Below are positions 1 through 8,639 of a stretch of DNA of 64,000 nucleotides, piece by piece; within the stretch, counting starts at the first letter, position 1, and each line of letters opens with the position of its first letter. Source of the DNA: Cellulomonas xiejunii (GTDB lineage: Bacteria > Actinomycetota > Actinomycetes > Actinomycetales > Cellulomonadaceae); the NCBI RefSeq assembly GCF_024508315.1, contig NZ_CP101987.1:1364001-1428000 (forward strand). The letters run 5' to 3'. The notes under the pieces are model-generated. The model searched no databases, had not been told where the DNA came from, and was given only the letters and a program-made list of their open reading frames with translations. The translations under genes were made by a program, and so were the position numbers.

Positions 1-553
1 CGGCGACCTGCCCGGCCATCTCGACGCCCGTCGGGCCGGCGCCGACGACGACGAACGTCAGGAGCCGGTCGACGACCTCGGGGTCGTCGGTGAGCTCGGC
101 CATCTCGAACGCGCCGAAGATCCGCGCGCGGACCTCCATCGCGTCGTCGAGGCTCTTGAGACCCGGCGCGTGCTCGGCGAACCGGTCGTTGCCGAAGTAC
201 GACTGGCCGGCCCCGGCAGCCACCACGAGCGAGTCGTAGCGGGTCCGGCTCACGCCCATCGGCGAGCGGTGCACGACCTCCCGCGCGTCGAGATCGACGT
301 CCTCCACGACACCGAGGACCACGCGCGCGTTGCGCTGGAGACGCAGCACGTCGCGCGTCGCGGGCGCGACCTCACCCGCGGACAGGATGCCCGTGGCCAC
401 CTGGTACAGCAGCGGCTGGAAGAGGTGGTGGTTCACGCCGCTGACGACTGTGACGCGCACGCCGGGGACGCGGGCGAGCGCCCGGGTCGTGAAGAGGCCG
501 CCGAAACCGGATCCCACGACCACCACGTCGTGCGGGCGCTGGGTCGATGCCAT
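1..553 (-). CDS. ndh: Type II NADH dehydrogenase (NDH-2), C-terminus beyond window edge
   Basis: Membrane-associated flavoprotein that oxidises NADH and reduces quinone without proton pumping. The ATG at 553 begins a protein with an N-terminal FAD-binding Rossmann motif (VVVVGSGFGGLF, residues 10-21) and the NDH-2 stretch NHHLFQPLLYQVATGIL. A second dinucleotide-binding motif, VVVGAGPTGVEMAGQVA, lies at the window edge near residues 167-183. About 184 codons are present of a family usually above 400, so the rest lies to the left. It is divergent from recQ across a 154-bp gap. The identification is firm; the start is the only ATG next to a purine-rich GGGAGGA site. Confidence 0.88.
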   Translation of the reverse strand, partial: MASTQRPHDVVVVGSGFGGLFTTRALARVPGVRVTVVSGVNHHLFQPLLYQVATGILSAGEVAPATRDVLRLQRNARVVLGVVEDVDLDAREVVHRSPMGVSRTRYDSLVVAAGAGQSYFGNDRFAEHAPGLKSLDDAMEVRARIFGAFEMAELTDDPEVVDRLLTFVVVGAGPTGVEMAGQVA

Positions 554-707
554 CAGGTCCTCCCGGGCCTCGGGTCGGCGTCGGACGTGTCGGGCCGACG
601 TTACGGCGCAGGGCCGTGCCTCGCTCGTCGGCGGGAGGCGTTCGACGCGCGCTCGGGGCCCGCAGCGGGTAGACCTCCACCCGGGGATCGACCGTGAGGA
701 CGGTGGC

Positions 708-2333
708 GTGACGACGACGACGGACAGCACGACGGGGACGAGGCTCGACGAGGCGGTGCAGCGCGTGCTGGGCGAGGGCTCCGCGCTCCGCCAGGCGCAG
801 CGCGACGCGCTGGCGGGGCTGGCGGTGCACGACACGGTGCTCGTGGCCCGCACAGGCGCGGGCAAGACGGCGGTGTACGCGATCGCGACCCTGCTCGCGG
901 CGCGGCTGACCGTCGTCGTCTCGCCGCTGATCGCCCTGCAGCGGGACCAGGAGCGGGCCCTGGAGGAGGCCGGTCTGCGGGTCGCCTCGGTGAGCTCGGC
1001 GCGGACGGCGCGCGAGCAGCGCGACGCCCTGGAAGCAGCCGGGTCCGGTGGCCTCGACGTGCTGCTGCTCGGGCCCGAGCAGCTCCAGCGCAGTGTCGTG
1101 CTCGACGCGCTGAGCGGTGCCGACGTCGGTCTGGTCGTCGTCGACGAGGCGCACTGCGTCGCCGAGTGGGGTCACGACTTCCGCCCCGACTACCTCCTGG
1201 TCGGGTCCGCGGTCCGACGGCTCGGCGCCCCGCGGCTGCTTGCGCTGACGGCGACCGCGTCGACGCACGTGCGCGACGAGATCATCGCGCGCCTGGGCAT
1301 GCGCGACCCGCGCGTGCTGGTGCACGACGCGGACCGGCCGAACATCTGGCTGGGTGCGCGGCCCGCGGCGTCCCAGGACGAGCGGGACGCCGTGGTGTGC
1401 CGGCTCGCTGCCGAGGAGCCCGGTGCGGTCATCGTGTACGCGCGGACCCGGGCGCACTGCGAGGAGCTCGCGGAACGGCTCGCGTCGGTGCGTCCCGCGT
1501 CCGTCTACCACGCAGGGCTGCCGGCCGCGGAGCGCGCGGCCACGCAGGACCGCTTCCTGTCCGGCGAGGACGACCTGGTGGTCGCCACGTCGGCGTTCGG
1601 CATGGGCATCGACCGTCCCGACGTGCGGCTCGTCGTGCATGCCGGCCCGCCGGCGACGCTCGACCAGTACTACCAGGAGGTCGGCCGTGCCGGCCGCGAC
1701 GAGGAGCCCGCGCGCGCGGTCGTGGTGGTCAGGGCGCAGGACCACGCGCTGGCGCGCTACCAGCGCTCCGGGGGCGGTCCGCGGCCCGCCACGCTGCTGC
1801 GCGTCCTGCACGCGCTTGCGACCACGCCGGGCGACCAGGCGACGCTCGCCGAGGCCACCGGCCTGGGACGCCGGACGGTCGCCCGTGCGCTGGGCACGCT
1901 GCAGCACGTCGGCGCGGTGCGCGACGACGGCGGCACGCTGCGGCTGGCGGACGACGCCGACGCCCGGCAGGTGCTCGCGGACGTGCACGAGGCCCGGGAG
2001 CGGCGGGCGCGTCTCGAGGCGTCACGCGTGGACCTCGTGCGCACGTACACCGACACCACGGACTGCCGCCGCCGGCTCCTGCTGGAGCTGCTCGGCGAGG
2101 AGCGTCGTGACCCGTGCGGGCTGTGCGACAGCTGCGACGGGGGCACGTCCATGGCGGTCTCCGCGCAGCGCGTGCGACCCGGCCGGCGCGTGCACCACCA
2201 GGAGTTCGGGGACGGCTCCGTCACCGTGGTGGAGGCCGAGCGGGTGACCGTGCTGTTCGAGGACCGCGGTTACGTCACGCTCGACACGCAGATCGCCCTC
2301 GACGCCAGGCTCCTCACGGTGCGGGGACGCTGA
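708..2333 (+). CDS. recQ: ATP-dependent DNA helicase, RecQ family
   Basis: 3'-5' DNA helicase of recombination and fork repair. The protein has 541 residues. Visible motifs are Walker A ARTGAGKT (47-54), the DEAH box in VVVDEAHC (144-150) followed by the RecQ aromatic loop region AEWGHDFRPDY, motif VI QYYQEVGRAGRD, and a zinc-binding cluster ending CGLCDSC. The C-terminus is a short beta-rich segment rather than an HRDC domain, as in many actinobacterial RecQ proteins. The reading frame stays open upstream to 330, but the GTG at 708 is preceded by GTGAGGA and the extra residues look non-coding, so 708 is chosen. Confidence 0.93.
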   Translation: MTTTTDSTTGTRLDEAVQRVLGEGSALRQAQRDALAGLAVHDTVLVARTGAGKTAVYAIATLLAARLTVVVSPLIALQRDQERALEEAGLRVASVSSARTAREQRDALEAAGSGGLDVLLLGPEQLQRSVVLDALSGADVGLVVVDEAHCVAEWGHDFRPDYLLVGSAVRRLGAPRLLALTATASTHVRDEIIARLGMRDPRVLVHDADRPNIWLGARPAASQDERDAVVCRLAAEEPGAVIVYARTRAHCEELAERLASVRPASVYHAGLPAAERAATQDRFLSGEDDLVVATSAFGMGIDRPDVRLVVHAGPPATLDQYYQEVGRAGRDEEPARAVVVVRAQDHALARYQRSGGGPRPATLLRVLHALATTPGDQATLAEATGLGRRTVARALGTLQHVGAVRDDGGTLRLADDADARQVLADVHEARERRARLEASRVDLVRTYTDTTDCRRRLLLELLGEERRDPCGLCDSCDGGTSMAVSAQRVRPGRRVHHQEFGDGSVTVVEAERVTVLFEDRGYVTLDTQIALDARLLTVRGR

Positions 2334-2416
2334 GGAGCACGTCGCGGGGTGCCAGCGGTTGCCGCGACGCGCCGCGACGCGCACGGTGGATCGCACGACC
2401 GACAGGAGGTACCTGC

Positions 2417-2653
2417 ATGAGCCAACCGACGAGCCCCGACCCGGACCCGGCGAACACGCCCGGACTCGAGCCCGGCGGCGGCGTGGCGCCGGGCGACACA
2501 CCGCCCGGGGAGTCGTCGACATCGGGCGCCTCGGACCGCCAGCCACGCACGGGCTCGCGGGGCGCCAACTGGATGGCGTACGTGGTCATCGGCCTCGTCG
2601 TGGTGTTCGCGGCCCTGTTCTTCGTCGGGTACGCGATCGGCCTCGCCGACTGA
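2417..2653 (+). CDS. Small single-TM membrane protein, DUF6480-like
   Basis: 78-residue protein with a proline/glycine-rich cytoplasmic N-terminus containing NTPGLEPGGGVAPGDTPPGESS, followed by one membrane helix (about residues 54-74, YVVIGLVVVFAALFFVGYAI). This composition matches the actinobacterial family I recall as DUF6480, whose function is unknown. The ATG at 2417 follows a perfect AGGAGGT site at 2404-2410, so the start is secure. It stands alone between recQ and the YwiC-like gene, on the same strand. Confidence 0.8.
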   Translation: MSQPTSPDPDPANTPGLEPGGGVAPGDTPPGESSTSGASDRQPRTGSRGANWMAYVVIGLVVVFAALFFVGYAIGLAD

Positions 2654-2711
2654 CGCGACCGGGACCTTCGGCCCACGTCGCGCGGACCGGTCCCGCCCTA
2701 GCCTCACCCGG

Positions 2712-3491
2712 ATGAGCACCCCGTCGGTGTCCGCGACGGCGCCTGCCCGCAGGGCGCGCCGTCGACGTCCTGGACCCGGCTGGGTCCCGCGGCAGCACGG
2801 CGCGTGGGCGATGCTGGTCGTGCCCCCCGTCGTCGGGGGAGTGCTCTGCGGGTGGTCGTGGCGCCACGTCCTGCTGCTGGTCGCGTGGCTGGTCGGGTAC
2901 CTCGCCTACCACGCGGCGGGCCTGTGGCTGCGGTCCGGGCGCAAGGCCCGCTACCGGGCACCGGTGGTCGTGTACGGCGCGACCGGGCTCGTGCTGCTCG
3001 GGGCGCTGCTGGCGGTCGCGCCGCGCCTGCTGGTGTGGGCTCCCGTGTTCGCGCCGCTGCTGACGATCTCGCTCGTGGCGTCGTTGCGCCGGGCGGACCG
3101 CTCGTGGCTGAACGACACCGTCACGGTCGTGGCGGCAGCCCTGCTCACGCCCGTCGCGGCGGCGCTGGGGACGGGAGACCCGCGGCCGGCGGCCGTCTGG
3201 ACCGCGACCGGCGTGCTCGGGGCATACTTCCTCGGCACGGTGCCCTACGTGAAGTCGCTGATCCGGGAGCGGGACGACCCCCGGGTGCGGCAGGTGTCGG
3301 TGGCGTACCACGTCATGGTCGCGGCGCTGTTCGCGCTCGTGCACCCGCTGCTGGGTGTCGTCGGGGCGCTGCTCGCCGCGCGTGCGGCGATCGTGCCGTG
3401 GCGATGGCCGCGGGTGCGCCCGGCGGTCCTCGGGGCCGGGGAGGTCGTCGCGACGCTCGTGGTCACGACGGTGCTGCTCGTCGCCCTCTGA
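2712..3491 (+). CDS. YwiC-like integral membrane protein
   Basis: 259-residue polytopic membrane protein. The opening PRQHGAWAML motif, repeated hydrophobic helices and the RSGRKARYRAPVVVYGAT loop match the YwiC-like family. The family's molecular role is not established, although some members sit near nitrate-respiration genes. A -10-like TAGCCT at 2699-2704 lies seven bases before the ATG and there is no clear ribosome-binding site, which fits leaderless transcription. It converges with ligC, with only six bases between the stops. Confidence 0.85.
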   Translation: MSTPSVSATAPARRARRRRPGPGWVPRQHGAWAMLVVPPVVGGVLCGWSWRHVLLLVAWLVGYLAYHAAGLWLRSGRKARYRAPVVVYGATGLVLLGALLAVAPRLLVWAPVFAPLLTISLVASLRRADRSWLNDTVTVVAAALLTPVAAALGTGDPRPAAVWTATGVLGAYFLGTVPYVKSLIRERDDPRVRQVSVAYHVMVAALFALVHPLLGVVGALLAARAAIVPWRWPRVRPAVLGAGEVVATLVVTTVLLVAL

Positions 3492-3497
3492 CGGCGG

Positions 3498-4559
3498 TCA
3501 GCCGCCGAGCACGTCGGCCAGGTCGTACCCCACGGGCTCGTCGAGCTGCTCGTACGTGCAGGTCCGCGGGTCGCGGTCGGTCCGCCAGCGCCGGAACTGC
3601 GCGGTGTGCCGGAAGCGGTCGCCCTCCATGTGGTCGTACGCGACCTCCACGACCAGCTCGGGGCGCAGCGGCACGAACGACAGGTCCTTGGTGGCGTTCC
3701 ACCGGCTGACCGCACCGGGCATGCGCCGGTCGGCGTGCGCCTGCTGGTCGGCCCACGCGCCCCACGGGTGGTCGTCGAGGTCCACGTCGCGGTAGGGCGT
3801 GAGCTCGTCGAGGAGCTCGCGGCGCCGCGCCATGGTGAACGACGCGCTGACCCCGACGTGCTGCAGGTGCCCCTCGTCGTTCCACAGTCCCAGCAGCAGC
3901 GAGCCGACCACGTCACCGGACTTGTGCCACCGGAAGCCGGCGACGACGCAGTCGGCCGTGCGCTCGTGCTTGATCTTGAACATCGCCCGCTTGTCCGGCT
4001 GGTACGGGGCGTCCAGCGGCTTGGCGACGACACCGTCGAGCCCGGCGCCCTCGAACTGCGTGAACCACTGCTGCGCCTCGGCCATGTCGGACGTCGCGCG
4101 CGTGACGTGCACCGGGGGCCGGGCGTCGGCGAGCGCCCGGACGAGCAGGGCGCGGCGCTCGGAGAACGGGCGGGCCGTGAGGTCGTCGTCACCCAGGGCG
4201 AGCAGGTCGAACGCCACGAACGACGCGGGCGTCTGCCCCGCGAGGAGGCTCACGCGGCTGGCCGCGGGGTGGATGCGCTGCTGCAGAGCGTCGAAGTCGA
4301 GCCGGTCGCCCGTGACCACGACGATCTCCCCGTCGACGACGCACCGCTGCGGCAGGTTCGCCTTCAGCGACTCGACGAGCTCGGGGAAGTACCGGGTCAT
4401 GGGCTTCTCGTTGCGGCTGCCCAGCTCGACGTCGTCGCCGTCGCGGAACACGATCGTGCGGAACCCGTCCCACTTGGGCTCCACGTGGCCGGTGTCGGGG
4501 ATCTCCTTGACCGACTTCGCGAGCATCGGCGCGACGGGCGGCATCACGGGCAGGTCCAT
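3498..4559 (-). CDS. ligC: ATP-dependent DNA ligase, LigC type
   Basis: 353-residue ATP-dependent ligase that seals nicks through a lysyl-AMP intermediate. Mycobacterial LigC homologues accompany the NAD-dependent LigA in excision and end-repair pathways. The nucleotidyltransferase motif EPKWDGF puts the adenylated lysine at residue 29. Later motifs include VVDGEIV, the FEGAGLDGVVAKP segment and MFKIKHERTADCVVAG. An OB-fold C-terminus ends with FRHTAQFRRWRTDRDP. No polymerase or phosphoesterase domain is fused, unlike LigD. The start is set at MDLPVMPPV, the N-terminus I recall for mycobacterial LigC; in-frame ATGs at 4568 and 4595 are alternatives. No clear ribosome-binding site separates them. 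Confidence 0.9.
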   Translation of the reverse strand: MDLPVMPPVAPMLAKSVKEIPDTGHVEPKWDGFRTIVFRDGDDVELGSRNEKPMTRYFPELVESLKANLPQRCVVDGEIVVVTGDRLDFDALQQRIHPAASRVSLLAGQTPASFVAFDLLALGDDDLTARPFSERRALLVRALADARPPVHVTRATSDMAEAQQWFTQFEGAGLDGVVAKPLDAPYQPDKRAMFKIKHERTADCVVAGFRWHKSGDVVGSLLLGLWNDEGHLQHVGVSASFTMARRRELLDELTPYRDVDLDDHPWGAWADQQAHADRRMPGAVSRWNATKDLSFVPLRPELVVEVAYDHMEGDRFRHTAQFRRWRTDRDPRTCTYEQLDEPVGYDLADVLGG

Positions 4560-4759
4560 GAGGCTCATCGTGGAGCACGGCACCGACATGCGCACGGGTG
4601 GCAGGCAGCGAAGCCTTCGGCCCCAGCGCGCGGTAGGGCGGTCGGGTCGCTGGGGGCGTCGGACTCACAGGTCCGTCCCAGGCCCACCACAGCGTCGTCC
4701 AACGTACGGGGGGTGTGCTTGTCCCCAGCAAGTACCACCGAGGCGTCCGGGAGGAGTAC

Positions 4760-5386
4760 ATGGACGACAGCACCAAGGAGACCCAGTCGATGAGCGCCAC
4801 CCCCGCGCAGGGGTCGGCACCCGCTCCGCAGGGCGCTGCGGCGCCGGCGTCGAGCACCCCCGCCTCGCCGGGCAACCCGTCGCAGGCACCGGGAGGACCC
4901 GTGGGCGTCGCGACGAAGCCCGCACGCACGTTCGGCACGGGCGTCACCGCTGCCCTCGCGGGCGGCGCGCTCGTCGTCGGACTCCTCGCCGGCGGCGGTG
5001 TCGTCGCGGCCATCCAGCACGACGACGCCCCTCGCTTCGCCGAGAGCTCGCAGGGCTTCCCCGGAGGGGACCGCGGTGACATGCGCGGGTTCCCGGGGGA
5101 CGGGGACGGCGGGTGGTCGCACGACGGAGACGGCCGGCGCGGCCCGCACCACGAGCACGACGGCGCGCGCCCGGGCGACGAGACCGAGCGCGGCGCTCGG
5201 CCGGACGACGACAGCAGCTCCGACGAGGGCCGCTCCGGCTCGGACGAGCAGGACTCGCAGCAGCAGGAGCGCGGTCGCGACGGCGGCGACTCACAGGACC
5301 GTGACCGGCGCTCGCGCCCGGACCGCGAGGACAACGGCAGCACCGACGGACCGACCTCGCCGGCGTCCGCGCCCCTGGGGCTCTGA
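4760..5386 (+). CDS. Single-TM protein with long charged exported tail, unknown function
   Basis: 208-residue protein of no recognised family. Residues 1-60 are Ala/Pro/Ser-rich and predicted cytoplasmic. A glycine/valine-rich membrane helix (TAALAGGALVVGLLAGGGVVAAI) follows near residues 64-86. The remaining 120 residues are low-complexity Asp/Gly/Arg/His/Ser sequence with repeated FPG and DGDG motifs, predicted to lie outside the membrane. The start at 4760 has GAGGAG six bases upstream; an in-frame ATG ten codons later (MSATPAQ) is possible. The tail suggests a disordered or cation-binding extracellular region, but that is inference from composition only. Confidence 0.72.
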   Translation: MDDSTKETQSMSATPAQGSAPAPQGAAAPASSTPASPGNPSQAPGGPVGVATKPARTFGTGVTAALAGGALVVGLLAGGGVVAAIQHDDAPRFAESSQGFPGGDRGDMRGFPGDGDGGWSHDGDGRRGPHHEHDGARPGDETERGARPDDDSSSDEGRSGSDEQDSQQQERGRDGGDSQDRDRRSRPDREDNGSTDGPTSPASAPLGL

Positions 5387-5563
5387 CCCACCCCGACGCC
5401 TGTCGACGCACATCACCACGGCCGTCGCCCCCACGGGCGGCGGCCGGCGGCGTCCCGCGTCGTGGGCGGGAATCCTCGAGACCGGCGTCGCGTTGTGCCG
5501 TACGCTGGTCCCACCTCCGCCCCGCCAGGGCGGACGGTCAGCTTGACAAGTGCATACACCCCT

Positions 5564-5927
5564 GGGGGTGATCGGTTTCGACGGTGATCGTCGAGCCAGG
5601 TGAAGCGGGTCGAGGACGCACGGTTATCTCGTCAACGCTCCGTGCAACTTATAGGTGCCGATTCCAATCGCACCGACTTCGCCCTCGCCGCCTGAGCGAG
5701 CCTCGAAGTCCGTCGGCCTAGACATGCTCTCGGTCTAGTTCCCGGCGTCATCTAGAGAGCCACTGCTGTCCGTCCTCGTCGGTGGGGCGGGCGGGACTCT
5801 TAGCCGACTGGGCCCGTCCACGTCTTGTCCGCGTGATCGTGGGGGCCGAGAAAATCTACAGCGGACTGCACCCGGAGAAGCCCTGGTTCAATGTCATCGG
5901 ACGCGGGTTCGATTCCCGCCACCTCCA
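5564..5927 (+). ncRNA. ssrA: Transfer-messenger RNA (tmRNA)
   Basis: Rescues ribosomes stalled on mRNAs without a stop codon and tags the product for proteolysis. The 5' end GGGGGTGATCGGTTTCGACG is diagnostic. The 3' tRNA-like end carries the T-loop GGTTCGATTCC, and GGGGGUG pairs with CACCUCC (5920-5926) to form the acceptor stem. The resume codon is GCC at 5657 and the tag reads ADSNRTDFALAA before the TGA at 5693-5695, a typical actinobacterial degradation tag. CCA is not encoded after the discriminator A at 5927. The product is one-piece, about 364 nt. Confidence 0.97.
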
Positions 5928-6302
5928 CGTCAGAAGGCCGCCGTCCCGACACGGGACGGCGGCCTTCGTCGTGCTCCGGAACGCGTGGTCGAGCAGGGCT
6001 CCTGCGCGCGAGGCCGTCCGCAAGGCCCACCCCGATCGCCTCACGCGGGCGTGATGCGTCCGAAGCGCCACGTTCATGGCTGGCTGGACCTCGATGGGCG
6101 ACGAGGGAGGAGCTTCCTCCGGCGTGGCGCCACCTGGCTTGGCATGAGGGGTGGCCAGGTCGGGAAGCCGGGTGAGAGGGGAGGGGGAGAGTACGAGTGC
6201 AGGGTCCGGCGCGCTAGCCCACCTGCATTCCCACACCTGCGGCGCGCGCTGCCGCCCGTGCCGCCCTACGGTGGGACGCCTCGATCACGGAGGTGGACAG
6301 TC
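5928..6302. other. Gene-free stretch downstream of ssrA
   Basis: Apart from the ssrA terminator, this 375-bp stretch has no open frame with convincing coding character or start signal. It includes a small hairpin-forming GGAGGAGCTTCCTCC at about 6107-6121 and the AGGTGG ribosome-binding site of the next gene. Sequence after ssrA is a common integration target, but no repeat of the tmRNA 3' end and no integrase gene are seen here. Confidence 0.5.
5933..5967 (+). terminator. Rho-independent-type terminator of ssrA
   Basis: Perfect 16-bp inverted repeat (GAAGGCCGCCGTCCCG with its complement) around a three-base loop, beginning six bases after the tmRNA 3' end. There is no long T-run, only TTCGTCGT, as is common for strong GC-rich actinobacterial terminators. 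Confidence 0.9.
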
Positions 6303-6464
6303 ATGGGTTACCTGGGAAGAGCGATGAAGAGCGGACTCGCGCTGAAGGCAGCGCAGATCGCCCGGCGCGAGATGGCGAAGCCGGAGAACCAGCGCAGGGC
6401 CAAGGAGCTCTTGGCGAGGGTCACGCGTCGAGGCGGCCCGGCTGGACGGCCCGGAGCGCGCTGA
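6303..6464 (+). CDS. Small basic hypothetical protein
   Basis: 53-residue protein, MGYLGRAMKSGLALKAAQIA at the N-terminus, then a KPENQRRAKELLARV stretch and a basic Gly/Arg tail. It looks like a single amphipathic helix. A good GGAGGTGG ribosome-binding site nine bases upstream supports the ATG. Similar short proteins with a KPENQ-type motif occur in actinobacteria without assigned function, as far as I recall. No partner gene is apparent. Confidence 0.65.
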   Translation: MGYLGRAMKSGLALKAAQIARREMAKPENQRRAKELLARVTRRGGPAGRPGAR

Positions 6465-6653
6465 CCACGTTCCGCGGCACACCGGGACGAGGTGTACACC
6501 GGTGCGCAGTCCAGTGCGCCGGCGGAAGGAGCAGCATGGAGGCAACGTGCTCTCCACGTGCCCGAATCGCCACGTTCGCGCTGGTCCTGACGCTAGGGTC
6601 GCCGCTGGAGAGGGATCCTGAGCGGTCCGTGCGGTGAGTGGCGAGGATATGGG

Positions 6654-7112
6654 GTGCTGATGCTGCTCTCGTATCACGGCCGCGCTGCCGTGGTCGCCGA
6701 TCTGGACGCAGAGCTCGGTGCGCTGCGACTGCTGCCGAGGCCTTCGTCGGTCGGGTTCGGGGACACGGTCGGATGGTTCTGCGTCCTCGACGGCGTCTGC
6801 GTCGTCCTGTACGTGGGTGACGACGACCGGTTCCGCCTGCGGATCGGCGACCGGGAGGTCGTCGTCGACGACTCGGTCAGGGTGGGGTGGACGAGGCAGC
6901 AGCGGAGATGTGCCCTGGTCGTCGACAGCGCGCACATGCATCTGGAGGTCTCCTACCCACCTCCACCACCGCGCTCGCCCGACGATCTGACACCTTTCGT
7001 GGAAGAGTCCGACGACGACTTCGGTCTGTTCGTGTCCGAGGTTCTGGGTGATCCGGAGCGGATGGCTCGCGTGGCTGCTCGAGTGAGGAGCGTGCGTGAC
7101 GGCGCCCGGTAG
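6654..7112 (+). CDS. Hypothetical protein, acidic C-terminal region
   Basis: 152-residue soluble protein with no family I recognise. The first 100 residues alternate hydrophobic strands with acidic turns (FCVLDGVCVVLYVGDDDRFRLRIGDREVVVDD), suggesting a small beta-rich domain. A PPPPPRSPDD linker and an acidic helix-rich tail follow. The GTG at 6654 has GCGAGG at optimal distance; an ATG two codons later is possible. The size and acidic character recall immunity-type proteins, but no toxin gene is adjacent, so this remains a guess. Confidence 0.55.
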   Translation: MLMLLSYHGRAAVVADLDAELGALRLLPRPSSVGFGDTVGWFCVLDGVCVVLYVGDDDRFRLRIGDREVVVDDSVRVGWTRQQRRCALVVDSAHMHLEVSYPPPPPRSPDDLTPFVEESDDDFGLFVSEVLGDPERMARVAARVRSVRDGAR

Positions 7113-7322
7113 GACCTCCGGCGTGCGGGGCGCGCGGGCATCCGGCGACCAGACGATCGAGCTGACAAGGAACTCCAGCGGCAAGGACTCCTCGAGCCGC
7201 TGACCACCATGTGGACGAGCGGCCTTCGTCGTGCCCGGGCAGGCATGGTCAGCGGGGGCGGACGGGTGGATCAGGACGGAACGCGCCACCGGTGTCGGTG
7301 CGGGGCGCTAGCGTCGCGGTCC

Positions 7323-8639
7323 GTGGCAGAGAGATGGTCGGCGGAGCAGGTGGTCGCGCTGGCGCCCGACGCGTCGTCCGTCGCCGCGGGGCGCAAGCTC
7401 GCCGTGCCGCGGACCTGGTCCGACGCGGGGGCGTCCACGGCTCCCGCCGCGGTGTGGGGCCTGTGCCAGGGCTCGGGGAAGACGCCCTACGCGACGGTCG
7501 TCGACCTCGCCGGCCCCGCGTTCCGCTGCAGCTGTCCCAGCCGTAAGTTCCCCTGCAAGCACGCGCTCGCGCTCCTCCTGCTCTGGGCCGGGGGCGACGT
7601 GCCCGACGTCGCGGAGCCGGCGGAGCACGCGCGGGAGTGGTTGTCGTCGCGGGCCGAGCGTGCCGCCCGGACGGAGCGCCCGAGCACGGCTGCCCCGGAC
7701 CCGGACGCGGCTGCCCGGCGCGCCGAGCGGCGCCGGGCCCGCGTGGCCGACGGCGTCGCCGACCTCGAGCGGTGGCTGCACGACCAGGTCGAGCAGGGGC
7801 TCACCGGGTCCGACCGGGCGGGGTACGGCCCGTACGAGCAGGTCGCCGCGCGTCTGGTCGACGCGCAGGCGCCCGGCCTGGCCGACGGGGTGCGGAACCT
7901 CGCGACGGCGGCGGCGAGCGGTGAGGGCTGGCCGGCGCGGCTGCTCGACGAGCTGGCGCTGCTGCACCTGCTCGTCCGTGGGCACGCGCGGCTCGACACG
8001 TTGGAGGAGTCGACGGCTGCCGTCGTGCGGCGGCGCGTCGGGGAGCCCGAGCGTCAGCAGGACGTCCTGGCCGCCCCGGGTCTGCGGGATCGCTGGCAGG
8101 TGCTGGCGCAGCACGACACCGTGCGCAACCGGCTCGTGGTCCGCCGCGTCCACGTCCGTGGCGAGGCCACGGGGCGGGACGCGGTCGTCGTGCTGTTCGG
8201 GCCGCCCGGTCAGCCGCTGGACGTGCCGCTGCCGGTCGGTACGGTCGTCGACGCCGACCTGCACGTGCACCCGGGGGACCCGACACGCGTGTCCGTGGGG
8301 GAGCGCCACGGCGACCCGGCGCCGCTGCGCGAGGTCCGCGGGACGACGCTCGCGCAGGTTGCCGACGCGTGGTCGGGGCTGCTGGCCGTGGACCCGTGGG
8401 CGACGGCGATGCCGGTGGTGCTCGGCGACGTGACCCCGGTGCGGCGCCGTGACGGCCGGTCGCGCGCCTGGGTCGTCGTCGACGCGGCGGGCGACACGCT
8501 GCCGGTGGTCTTCCGCGACGACCCGTGGCGACTGGTCGCAGTCGCCGGCGGCCGTCCCGTGACCGTGGTCGCGGACAGGACGGTCGCCGGGGTCCGCCCG
8601 GTGGCAGCGTGGTGTGACGACGAGCTGGTGCCGCTGTGA
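7323..8639 (+). CDS. SWIM zinc-finger protein, first gene of the SWIM/MoxR/VWA operon
   Basis: 438-residue cytoplasmic protein with a SWIM zinc finger near the N-terminus: C69-x-C71-x6-C78-x-H80 in FRCSCPSRKFPCKHAL. SWIM fingers bind zinc and mediate nucleic-acid or protein contacts. The rest, about 350 residues, is an uncharacterised helical then beta-rich region. The GTG at 7323 sits eight bases after a TAGCGT -10-like hexamer, suggesting a leaderless transcript that starts this five-gene operon. Its stop overlaps the GTG of the DUF5691 gene by four bases. The finger is certain; the role is unknown. Confidence 0.85.
   Translation: MAERWSAEQVVALAPDASSVAAGRKLAVPRTWSDAGASTAPAAVWGLCQGSGKTPYATVVDLAGPAFRCSCPSRKFPCKHALALLLLWAGGDVPDVAEPAEHAREWLSSRAERAARTERPSTAAPDPDAAARRAERRRARVADGVADLERWLHDQVEQGLTGSDRAGYGPYEQVAARLVDAQAPGLADGVRNLATAAASGEGWPARLLDELALLHLLVRGHARLDTLEESTAAVVRRRVGEPERQQDVLAAPGLRDRWQVLAQHDTVRNRLVVRRVHVRGEATGRDAVVVLFGPPGQPLDVPLPVGTVVDADLHVHPGDPTRVSVGERHGDPAPLREVRGTTLAQVADAWSGLLAVDPWATAMPVVLGDVTPVRRRDGRSRAWVVVDAAGDTLPVVFRDDPWRLVAVAGGRPVTVVADRTVAGVRPVAAWCDDELVPL

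Noticed and set aside
330..707. N-terminal extension of RecQ upstream of 708
   Set aside because: The extra residues have no RecQ similarity and overlap the NADH dehydrogenase gene in antisense; GTG 708 has a ribosome-binding site.
5543..5548. TTGACA as the -35 box of ssrA
   Set aside because: It lies only 16 bases before the mature 5' end, so a matching -10 would fall inside the RNA. The real promoter of the precursor must be further upstream and was not identified.
5564..5930. tmRNA as an occupied phage attachment site
   Set aside because: No integrase, no duplicated tmRNA 3' end and no phage genes were found in the window.
7140..7203. Possible gene remnant ending ...NSSGKDSSSR before the SWIM gene
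   Set aside because: No upstream start or homologous protein is recognisable; too short to call a pseudogene.
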